22,347 nt of DNA from a virus, in the IMG/VR virus record IMGVR_UViG_3300037137_000344, positions 1 through 22,347 of that record; one strand, written 5' to 3'. The notes below the pieces were generated by a model. It ran no database searches. It was given only the letters and a program-made list of their open reading frames with translations, and was not told the origin of the DNA. This document shows, piece by piece, positions 15,544 through 22,347 of this stretch. Each line of letters starts with the position of its first letter. Positions within the stretch are counted from its first letter, which is position 1. The translations under genes and the position numbers were made by a program.

Positions 15544-17999
15544 TGGCTGATACGAGCAATCAAGAATCCCCTCCTCGTAAAACGTTACAGAACGAGGTTG
15601 ATTTCCACTTCGGCAAAGCCGGTGGTTATCAGTATTCGTTTGTCGTAAAAAATAAAACAGGGGATTGTAAATTACCTCCATTTGTTAATGTGAGGTTTAT
15701 AGAGTGTGATATATCTTCTCTTCAGGCAGATAGTACAAATATATTGTATTTTTTAAACTGTACCTTCAAAGAAGGAACCGGTAAGTTTACATTTAAAAAA
15801 TCAGCTATTATTGCAGAAGCTACTGAGTTCAATAATAAGACAGAATTTAATCAATGTAAATTAGAGTTTATAGATTGTGATATAACTCAAACCCTTACTC
15901 TAAAGGATGTGTCCTTCCTCAAGAGTCTTCATTGTTCGTGGGATGGAGAAGGGACAGAAAAGACCTACGGGGTGGTCTTAGACGGTAGTAGATTTGAATC
16001 CTATGATGATTCGTGGGGTACTTGGACAAGCTATAGTATAAGAGCCAAGAATAAGTCCTTTGCTAAAGTAACAAGCCCATCAGAGATTACTGGAACTAAT
16101 AGTTTTGCTTGGGCAGATACAAACTCTGGCATATATATGTCTACGCTTCCTGATATGGAAACTACAGATACTAATGAAGATGCTCTTTTCTTTATAGACA
16201 GTTCTATTTTGGAAATATATAATGGCTTGAAAATAACTTCTAAAACAGATTTGTTTTATGCTACAGACAGTAAAATTACAATAAGAGGGGTAGATAAACT
16301 TGAAAGTACAGATAATGGAGTTGGAGAGTTTGTTAATTGTGTAGTAGACATAGCCCAAATTCCAGAAATCTTAGCTGAAGATGAGTCTCGTGGAGAAGGT
16401 TTCTATGCTACTGATAGTGATATCATAATAAAAGAAGTAGATAAGATAACCGTATCTAAAAACTTATTAGTATTAGATAACACATCGTTTTTGTTTATTG
16501 GAACGCCGTTTGATTATACGGACACAGAAGCTGAAGGTACTGTTTTTACAACAAAATCAGATTCAGGATCATCATTTGATATAAGTAATAGCTCTGATGC
16601 TACTTTGAAAAATGTTAAAGAAATACTTTCCAAAACTGCATCTGCATCGGCTATTAGTTTAAATAGCTCTAAGTTATCAGTTTCTAACTGTCAATCAATT
16701 AGTGGGCCGGGAGGATCTATATTTCATTTAGAAACAGATTCTGATCTTCTGCTAGACTCAATTCAATCTATTGAAAACACCGAAGGAAACTTTGTATTCT
16801 CATTATCTAATAGATGTAGACTTTTTGCTGATAATGTAGTTGAGATGAATAGTGTTGCTAATACTGTTCTTTCTTTGGAAAAAGGATCTTTCGCAATTAT
16901 TTCTAATTTTGAAACAATGTCTGCAAACGGGGATACCGTCAAGATAGATGATTCAAGTTTATTATTAAAAAATTGTACTGAATCAATAACAAGTGCAACT
17001 ACAAAAGCAATTTCTTTACAGACCAAGGGTAGAGTAAACCTTTATGATATTCCTGAAATATCTTCTGATGCTGATAGTGCTATATTTATTGGTGCTCCGG
17101 GTTGTCAGATTGAAATCAAGAACGTACCTTTAATAAGTGGAAGTGGATATGGAATACAGGGCATTGCTGGAGCAAATATAACCATTGATAATAGTGAAGT
17201 TGAAGATGCAACAATAGATGGAGGATTATCTGTTCAAAGTTCCGTTGCAGGAAATTATACATTATCAATGAAAGGGCCTATGACCATAAGCGGTGATACT
17301 GCTATTTCTAGATATATTGTTGATTATAGCGGGATTACTTTTGATGGAGATGTTACCTTTACAGATTCTATTGTTACAGAAAAAGCTTCTAAGTTCGAAG
17401 GGGATTTAACAGCTATTGGAACAACCATAAACTCAGTATTGATAGAAACAAAGGGAGATATAACGGTTACAGATTATTCTGTTTTAACTGGTTTGAAATA
17501 TTGGGCAAAAGGAGCAACCTCAATCATTAAAAGTGCTGTTGCTGTTTTTGCAAGCTCATTTGAAGATGTAGATTTGTCTCACGGTGGTTTCTCTTTTGAT
17601 ATAGGAAAAGCAGGGGATATAACAGCAGAAAACTCTTTCATAAAAACATTTGGTGGATCATTGGGAAATGTTTCTTATACTGGCAATTCTACTCTATTAG
17701 GAGGAGCGTTAGAACCTGTTACAATTTCTCCGCCTACTGATGAACAGCTTGGGGATGTGACAGCCTTTTTTACAACTGGTGGAAATATGGGTCTTGAAGC
17801 TGACGAAACTTTGTTTATGGAAGCAAATAAATTGAATTCTCATTATAGAGATACAGCATTAATCCTGTACGATACAGATATAACTATTCAAACAACTAAT
17901 GGTGATATGATATTTAGTGCAAGTGGAAATGTAAACATAACAAGTACTGGAGCGGATGTAATTGTATCGACTCCTTCAGGAGCTATAGATCTTAACTAA
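15543..17999 (+). CDS. Beta-helix protein with a spike-like C-terminal needle, probable central spike extension or tailspike
   Basis: The 818-residue product is strand-rich throughout. Residues ~214-555 show about fourteen loose repeats of 22-25 residues, each of the form hydrophobic pair, DS/NS, strand (ILEI, ITIR, IIIK, LSVS, LLLK), short turn, then .I.S; this is the pattern of a right-handed parallel beta-helix. Residues 771-818 change to short regular strands with TTNGDMIFSASGNVNITSTG, resembling the terminal needle of gp5 and VgrG proteins. The next gene, one base overlapping, is the PAAR tip that caps such needles. I infer that it extends the spike beyond the lysozyme-less gp5-like protein. 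An alternative is a tailspike or fibre with the needle-like end as a trimerisation foot. No enzyme motif is recognised. Confidence 0.75.
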   Translation: MADTSNQESPPRKTLQNEVDFHFGKAGGYQYSFVVKNKTGDCKLPPFVNVRFIECDISSLQADSTNILYFLNCTFKEGTGKFTFKKSAIIAEATEFNNKTEFNQCKLEFIDCDITQTLTLKDVSFLKSLHCSWDGEGTEKTYGVVLDGSRFESYDDSWGTWTSYSIRAKNKSFAKVTSPSEITGTNSFAWADTNSGIYMSTLPDMETTDTNEDALFFIDSSILEIYNGLKITSKTDLFYATDSKITIRGVDKLESTDNGVGEFVNCVVDIAQIPEILAEDESRGEGFYATDSDIIIKEVDKITVSKNLLVLDNTSFLFIGTPFDYTDTEAEGTVFTTKSDSGSSFDISNSSDATLKNVKEILSKTASASAISLNSSKLSVSNCQSISGPGGSIFHLETDSDLLLDSIQSIENTEGNFVFSLSNRCRLFADNVVEMNSVANTVLSLEKGSFAIISNFETMSANGDTVKIDDSSLLLKNCTESITSATTKAISLQTKGRVNLYDIPEISSDADSAIFIGAPGCQIEIKNVPLISGSGYGIQGIAGANITIDNSEVEDATIDGGLSVQSSVAGNYTLSMKGPMTISGDTAISRYIVDYSGITFDGDVTFTDSIVTEKASKFEGDLTAIGTTINSVLIETKGDITVTDYSVLTGLKYWAKGATSIIKSAVAVFASSFEDVDLSHGGFSFDIGKAGDITAENSFIKTFGGSLGNVSYTGNSTLLGGALEPVTISPPTDEQLGDVTAFFTTGGNMGLEADETLFMEANKLNSHYRDTALILYDTDITIQTTNGDMIFSASGNVNITSTGADVIVSTPSGAIDLN
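16182..17207 (+). repeat. About fourteen degenerate 22-25-residue beta-helix coils
   Basis: Protein-level repeat only: examples are ALFFIDSSILEIYNGLKI, LFYATDSKITIRGVDKLES, GFYATDSDIIIKEVDKITV, AISLNSSKLSVSNCQSIS and TVKIDDSSLLLKNCTESIT. DNA identity between units is low, pointing to ancient duplication and divergence. Confidence 0.6.
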
Positions 18000-18286
18000 T
18001 GGCAACACTTTTTGTAGCTACAAAAAGTAGCATAACTAATCATAATGGTACAGTTTCTACCCCCGGTAGTCCTAATGTAAATGTAAATGGAATACCAGCA
18101 GTAATGGAAACAGGAACTGATCACGTTGCTTGTCCTATTTCTGGACACGATAATCCGACTATTGCAACCGGGTCTAGTAAAGTTAAAGTAAATGGTAAAG
18201 CAATGGTAAGACAAAATGATACTGTTTCCGCTCCTTGTGGTGGTGCTTTTACTTCTAATTTAAGTACCAATGTTAAAGTAGGTTAA
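17999..18286 (+). CDS. PAAR-motif spike tip protein
   Basis: The 95-residue protein has the PAAR layout: two half-repeats SPNVNVNGIPAVMETG and SSKVKVNGKAMVRQNDTV, each with the VNG turn, and candidate metal ligands H15, H42, C45, H50 and C80. PAAR proteins form a small cone on the end of VgrG/gp5 needles, held together by a bound metal, and make the sharp membrane-piercing tip. ATG 17999 overlaps the stop of the beta-helix gene (TAATG). The order needle-like C-terminus then PAAR supports its capping that protein and not the distant gp5-like product. Length is normal for a stand-alone PAAR protein, with no effector extension. Confidence 0.92.
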   Translation: MATLFVATKSSITNHNGTVSTPGSPNVNVNGIPAVMETGTDHVACPISGHDNPTIATGSSKVKVNGKAMVRQNDTVSAPCGGAFTSNLSTNVKVG

Positions 18287-18288
18287 CT

Positions 18289-18819
18289 ATGGCAAGATAT
18301 TCAACAGGAAATTCAAAAGTTGATAAAGTTATAGGTGTGGGTATATCAAACCCAGTCTCTTTTGGTAGGTCCAAAAACGATCAGCTTTTGAATTTGACTT
18401 CAGGACCAGCCGCTATTGGGGAATCTATCAAGATGATTCTTGATACCCCTAAAGGGTCTAGAGTGAATAATAATGAGTTTGGTAGTGATGTTCGTAACCT
18501 CATATTTGAGCCTAACGATACCATTCTTACCAGTCTTCTTTATTATGCTGTTGTTACGGCGGTTCAAAGATGGGAAAGAAGAATAACAGTAACAGATGTT
18601 GCCTTCTTTACACCGGCAGATGAGAATGGGCAAGCTATGAACCCCAATCTTATCAACATAGTAATAAAGTATATAATCAATGCTACACACCAACAGGGTA
18701 GTTATGTATATCCATTCGTCAAGAATGCAATGCCTATGGACCAAGTAATCCAAGGTAATCCTTCTTTTAATCTAGCCTCTGCTACAATGAAGGGTTTAGG
18801 GTCATCTAATAACCCATAA
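18289..18819 (+). CDS. Baseplate wedge protein, T4 gp25-like
   Basis: This 176-residue protein has the gp25/GpW family core: LTSGPAAIGESIKMILDTPKG, NNEFGSDVRNLIFEPND (the EFG..L...P signature, residues ~63-79), TSLLYYAVVTAVQRWERRI, then VTDVAF and NIVIKYIINAT. gp25 nucleates the sheath on the wedge and forms the core bundle with gp6 and gp7. The C-terminal ~45 residues after the core are extra compared with the shortest members. It starts two bases after the PAAR stop with a weak TAGG site, and the gp6-like gene follows, the usual wedge order. Confidence 0.93.
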   Translation: MARYSTGNSKVDKVIGVGISNPVSFGRSKNDQLLNLTSGPAAIGESIKMILDTPKGSRVNNNEFGSDVRNLIFEPNDTILTSLLYYAVVTAVQRWERRITVTDVAFFTPADENGQAMNPNLINIVIKYIINATHQQGSYVYPFVKNAMPMDQVIQGNPSFNLASATMKGLGSSNNP

Positions 18820-18830
18820 TAGGATATATC

Positions 18831-20648
18831 ATGCCTGAATCTACAATACCTTACCCGCTGCAAAAGACAAACTATTTGTCTAAGGACTATCTCACTGTAA
18901 GAGATGAGTTGTTTGCCAAGTTACCATTGATTACAAATGGTAAATGGACAAACCTAAATGAGAGCGATCCCGGAATAGCTATGTTGGAAACCTTCATATC
19001 AATGACGGACACAATGATGTTCTATCTTGATATGCAGGGTCAGGAAATGGATCTTGATAGAGCTAGACAGAGATCAAATGTTATTCGCTTACTTAGGTTG
19101 ATTGGTTATGAAACTAGAGGGGTTACTGCCTCTCAGGGAAATATAACCATTCAAGTAGCCGCTGGTGAAGCTCCTTTATATCCTGTTTCTGTCAAGAAAG
19201 GTACTCAGCTATCTGCTCAATCAGATATAGGTGGTATCATTTTTACCACAACAGAAAATGTAAGTCTTTTTGGTCCAACTGATACAAAGACTATTAAAGT
19301 AATACAAGGAGTCTCTACTGCTAATACATTTTATTCTGACGGTACTCCTAGTCAAAGATTTGTTCTATCTTCTACAAGTTTGGATAGAAACCTGATTGAA
19401 GTATTCGTTGATGAAGATCCAACGGATAATACTAATGCTGTTCCTTGGACAATTGTTCCTTCCTTTTATGAATCGGTAGCAAGTTCCACTGTATTCAGAA
19501 CCGAAATAGATGAATTTAATAGAATCTATATCATATTTGGCGATAACCAATTTGGAAAAATCCCTGTACAAGGAAGCAATGTTTACGTATTTGCTTATCA
19601 AACCATTGGATCAAATGGAAATGTTGGTCAGAATGCTGTAAACAAGATTATATCTGGTACAGATTTCATTCAGGATAGAAATCAGCAGAAAGTAAACGTA
19701 ACTGTAGTAAACAGCGAGGCGACCGCAGGAGGGTCTGACATAGAGACCGTAGAAGCGGCCAAGACGACGGCTCTAGGGCTTCTCTTTGGTTTGAACAGGG
19801 CTTTGTCTAGGGGAGACTTTGAGGCGCTTATGCTGTCTGTCCCCGGCGTTACCAAGGCGGTAGCTTGGAGTGAAAACGAAGAACAGAACCCAGACTATAG
19901 AATGTTAAATAGAGTAAGAGCTTGTTTCTTCAGCCAAGACTTTTCTGATATGTATTACAACTCTGCTTCTAGAGCTTCTTTCAGAAGTCTTAGGGATAAC
20001 CAAGTAAGAACTCTTTTGACTAAAAAGATGCCTATTACAACAAGGTTAGTATTCGTAGATCCTGTATTTGTTGATATCTTTACTACATTACAAGTAGGTA
20101 TTGATACAGTAAAATATGATCCTAATATCATTCTTGACCAGATCAGATACAATATTTTGGATTACTTCTCTTTAGATAATGTTAACTTTGGACAGGACAT
20201 TAGAATATCAACTCTACTGTCCTTAACACAAAATGTACAGGGAGTAGCTTGGGCTAAGGTAACTAGACTGCATAATACACCTCCTAGTTCTGGTACAGAT
20301 TTGGCTCCAAGTCCTCCGTTAGATATTGTATTGGATAAGTGGAAGCTTCCTGTGTTTACAGATGTTACTTCTTTTACACCTACTTCTGTACAGCAGCCTA
20401 CCGGCACCTATGTAGAAGTAAAAGCAACACCAATATCTTATTTTATTGGGCAAAATGATGTCAAAGTAATGAATCCAGATGGTCAATCTGATATTCTTGC
20501 TTCTGGATTTACTTATTATTCTGGATCTAACTTACAGCATATTACCATTACTTACAGCGGAATAGTAGATGAACCTTCCCCAACAGGGGGATATTATGGT
20601 CATCCAAATCCGGAAACTGATTTAACAACTTATTCAAGTTTAGAATAA
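18831..20648 (+). CDS. Baseplate wedge protein, gp6/Baseplate_J-like
   Basis: The 605-residue product belongs to the Baseplate_J/gp6 family, which forms the iris ring of wedges around the hub and transmits the contraction signal. The N-terminus has the standard WTNLNESDPGIAMLETFISM segment followed by DRARQRSNVIRLLRLIGYE (residues ~80-98). Next come a strand-rich domain (GTQLSAQSDIGGIIFTTTE), FGDNQFGKIPVQG (~235-247), and the conserved AGGSDIETVEAAK (~299-311) with LSRGDFEALMLSVPGVTKAVAW (~326-347). The last ~100 residues after KLPVFTDV are an additional domain with TPTSVQQPTG. A locally G+C-rich block (19711-19870) covers the conserved core. AGGATAT lies before ATG 18831. Confidence 0.94.
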   Translation: MPESTIPYPLQKTNYLSKDYLTVRDELFAKLPLITNGKWTNLNESDPGIAMLETFISMTDTMMFYLDMQGQEMDLDRARQRSNVIRLLRLIGYETRGVTASQGNITIQVAAGEAPLYPVSVKKGTQLSAQSDIGGIIFTTTENVSLFGPTDTKTIKVIQGVSTANTFYSDGTPSQRFVLSSTSLDRNLIEVFVDEDPTDNTNAVPWTIVPSFYESVASSTVFRTEIDEFNRIYIIFGDNQFGKIPVQGSNVYVFAYQTIGSNGNVGQNAVNKIISGTDFIQDRNQQKVNVTVVNSEATAGGSDIETVEAAKTTALGLLFGLNRALSRGDFEALMLSVPGVTKAVAWSENEEQNPDYRMLNRVRACFFSQDFSDMYYNSASRASFRSLRDNQVRTLLTKKMPITTRLVFVDPVFVDIFTTLQVGIDTVKYDPNIILDQIRYNILDYFSLDNVNFGQDIRISTLLSLTQNVQGVAWAKVTRLHNTPPSSGTDLAPSPPLDIVLDKWKLPVFTDVTSFTPTSVQQPTGTYVEVKATPISYFIGQNDVKVMNPDGQSDILASGFTYYSGSNLQHITITYSGIVDEPSPTGGYYGHPNPETDLTTYSSLE

Positions 20649-20656
20649 GGTAGATT

Positions 20657-22347
20657 ATGGCAAACAATGATTTCTTGGCGGATAGCCTGACAAATCCGAA
20701 GGTTACTACAAAAAGAGCCTTGTCGCTCTTTCAGGATAACCGCCCAAAAACACCGACTCCTTACCCCTTCATAGAAACCATTCTTCCGGGGAAGGGGGGT
20801 GCTATGGGTAAAATAGGGATATTCCAAGGAAACAAATGGATTCCTGAACCTAATGCTTATATTTATATTTACATAAATGGTTTTCTTGTTAACCCTCCTG
20901 ATCTTCAACCGGACGGAACATTTGGAAATAATGAAACTGCTATTGTAAGTAACAGTAAAGGTGAGTGGAAAACAGATACTACATTTTTTACTGTACTTCC
21001 TCAATTTGAATATGGACAGAGAATAGCCTTTAGAGCAAAGGCTCCTTTAAAACAAATATCGGATATATCCGTGCCGTATGCTGTAGGAGCTACTCCTGCT
21101 CCTATAGATCTTGGGGTTATAGGGGATATGGGGGAATTACGTGCTCCTTATGATGGAGAGTATTCTCTTACAGGTAGAATGTCTTATTGGTTCAATAACT
21201 ATCCTATCCCTCATCAAGACAGGGGCGCTCCTAATTTTGATTGTGATAATCATATTTATGTTTATGTAGATGGAATACACGCCGGAACTTATGGTAATGT
21301 TTTAGGTGAGATTTTCAGAAATGAAGTAAGAGGAAGAGGAGCTAACTATCCATTAACAGAGAGTTTAAGTAAAAGAACCCTGTGGTTGGATGTTAGTGAC
21401 CAACCAGTACTTATTCCTTTGAAATCTTTGTTTCCTGTAGACTCAAGTATATTATTTGGGCAAATAGATGGGGTTAACAACATTTTTTGGTTTATACTTC
21501 CTGATAGTAGTGCTACTATTAAGGTATTTAAAAATGGTATGAGACAGGCAGAGGGATTGGATTTCAATTATTCAGTAGATTCCGCAACCAAAAGAGGAGA
21601 AATAATTTTTCTTTCGTGGTCAGTCCCTCAATTTGGGGATGATTTAATGGTTGGTTTCCAGTATAACTTGTCTGAGTTTATGATAGGAGAGACTCCTACT
21701 GTTATTGATACAACTACCGTTAGGTTATCCAATAAAGCCCGTTCTCAAACATTAGAAGTTTACAAAAACGGTCTCCATCTTAAATTAGGCACTGATTATA
21801 ACTACGATGGATATAATACTGTAACATTTACAGTAACTCTAGCTTCAGATGATATCATTCTTGTGGATTATCAAAAGGTCAGTGTTTCTGAGTTACTTGT
21901 AGAGATACTTAAATCGGATCAAGTAACACCAACAACAAATCCAAATGAATATGTTTGGTCTGTATCACTTAAGTCTACAGGCAAACCTAATATCTATAAA
22001 AATGGGCTAAAGCAAAAAGAAGGGGTATTTCTTCCTGTTATTCCCGGAATTAACAACGATAGAGTTACTAATGACTATGCTATTAGAGAGCCAAATACAA
22101 TAGTATTTAGTCCTTGGGCTGCTCCTAAAGCAGGAGATGTCCTTGTTGTCATATTTTATCACGCTCCTATTTCATTAACTCAAATAGTCAACTATTTGAA
22201 TGATACAAAAGAATTCGTGGATCATTGTCTAACAGCATCTACGGTTGGGGCAGAAGTTCTGCCTGATTATGTTAATATCGAAGGACTTAAAAATAGTCAA
22301 AACACCTTATTTGCGTTACCTAAATCTGAACTTCCTGTAAATTACAG
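20657..22347 (+). CDS. Fibre/baseplate protein with NG-turn repeats, 3'-truncated by the window edge
   Basis: ATG 20657 follows the gp6-like stop by eight bases with TAAGG upstream; 563 residues are open to the window end without a stop. I do not recognise a T4 homologue. At least three repeats share a strand, then [FY]KNG, then a turn and a closing strand: IKVFKNGMRQAEGLDFNY (~288), LEVYKNGLHLKLGTDYNYDG (~365) and PNIYKNGLKQKEG (~444). Each is followed by IIF/VTF/IVF and a GD.L.V.Y/F ending. A fourth seems to begin near residue 540. This NG-turn beta-sandwich is common in phage tail-fibre and baseplate-peripheral proteins. The N-terminal ~250 residues, with YIYIYINGFLVN and HIYVYVDGIHAG, look related to the same fold. 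Position after gp6 suggests a wedge-peripheral or fibre-attachment protein (gp7/gp10-like role), not proven. Confidence 0.78.
   Translation, partial: MANNDFLADSLTNPKVTTKRALSLFQDNRPKTPTPYPFIETILPGKGGAMGKIGIFQGNKWIPEPNAYIYIYINGFLVNPPDLQPDGTFGNNETAIVSNSKGEWKTDTTFFTVLPQFEYGQRIAFRAKAPLKQISDISVPYAVGATPAPIDLGVIGDMGELRAPYDGEYSLTGRMSYWFNNYPIPHQDRGAPNFDCDNHIYVYVDGIHAGTYGNVLGEIFRNEVRGRGANYPLTESLSKRTLWLDVSDQPVLIPLKSLFPVDSSILFGQIDGVNNIFWFILPDSSATIKVFKNGMRQAEGLDFNYSVDSATKRGEIIFLSWSVPQFGDDLMVGFQYNLSEFMIGETPTVIDTTTVRLSNKARSQTLEVYKNGLHLKLGTDYNYDGYNTVTFTVTLASDDIILVDYQKVSVSELLVEILKSDQVTPTTNPNEYVWSVSLKSTGKPNIYKNGLKQKEGVFLPVIPGINNDRVTNDYAIREPNTIVFSPWAAPKAGDVLVVIFYHAPISLTQIVNYLNDTKEFVDHCLTASTVGAEVLPDYVNIEGLKNSQNTLFALPKSELPVNY
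21518..22347 (+). repeat. Protein-level NG-turn beta-sandwich repeats
   Basis: Three divergent units with the KNG turn at residues ~291-294, ~369-372 and ~447-450, spaced about 78 residues apart, plus a likely fourth starting near the right edge. No obvious DNA-level identity. Confidence 0.55.

Noticed and set aside
1-22347. Reading the cluster as a type VI secretion or extracellular injection system instead of a phage
   Set aside because: The tape measure with peptidase, gp26-like and gp53-like genes fit a myophage better, and no AAA+ ATPase, TssJLM-type membrane or effector genes are seen; the absence of head genes in the window leaves some doubt.
1-22347. tRNA genes, CRISPR arrays, insertion sequences, introns or homing endonucleases
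   Set aside because: Looked for on both strands; almost every base is inside a tail gene and no such structure or domain was seen.

Overview
The window is a stretch of the contractile-tail (myovirus-type) morphogenesis region of an AT-rich bacteriophage. All convincing genes lie on the + strand and are packed almost without gaps. The tail sheath, tail tube, tape measure, T4 gp53-, gp27-, gp5-, gp25- and gp6-like baseplate proteins and a PAAR spike tip are recognisable. No capsid, portal, terminase or replication gene is inside the window, so 'phage' rather than 'contractile injection system' is an inference from the tape measure, the gp26-like and gp53-like genes and the gene order. Shine-Dalgarno sites of the GGAG type and a gp5/PAAR spike suggest a Gram-negative host, but the host cannot be named from this sequence.

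Layout: the 3' part of the sheath gene (1-1276) is followed by a small gene whose product resembles a degenerate response-regulator receiver domain (1290-1661). Next come the tail tube (1664-2176) and a Pro/Ala-rich protein with a basic C-terminal domain of the kind found on phage head proteins (2187-3281). The only real intergenic gap (3282-3380) carries crossing complementary segments and a strong ribosome binding site. Then follow a T4-type baseplate/hub-assembly protein with two CxxC knuckles (3381-4220), an overlapping 47-codon gene (4195-4338), and a tape measure with an embedded M15/LAS-type zinc peptidase (4340-6667).

Baseplate part: a CIS-tube-like adaptor (6667-7383), a gp53-like protein (7383-7742), a gp27-like hub (7742-9469) and a gp5-like OB-fold spike without lysozyme (9469-10629). 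Then come a 1633-residue Ig/IPT repeat protein (10642-15543), an 818-residue beta-helix protein ending in a spike-like needle (15543-17999), PAAR tip (17999-18286), gp25-like wedge (18289-18819), gp6-like wedge (18831-20648), and a fibre-like repeat protein that runs off the end (20657-22347).

How they work together: the tube is laid down around the tape measure inside the sheath. The hub, gp5-like spike, beta-helix and PAAR form the central puncturing device, while gp25/gp6/gp53-like proteins form the wedges. The peptidoglycan-cutting role that T4 places on gp5 seems to be carried by the tape measure here. Many neighbouring genes share a TAATG stop/start, so translation of the cluster is probably coupled.

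The most striking non-gene signal is compositional. I found no CCWGG (CCAGG/CCTGG) site in the whole window, although CCCGG and CCGGG are common. All 32 Pro-Gly pairs I found use CCC or CCG for proline, in a genome that otherwise prefers CCT and CCA. This looks like avoidance of a Dcm/EcoRII-type recognition site.
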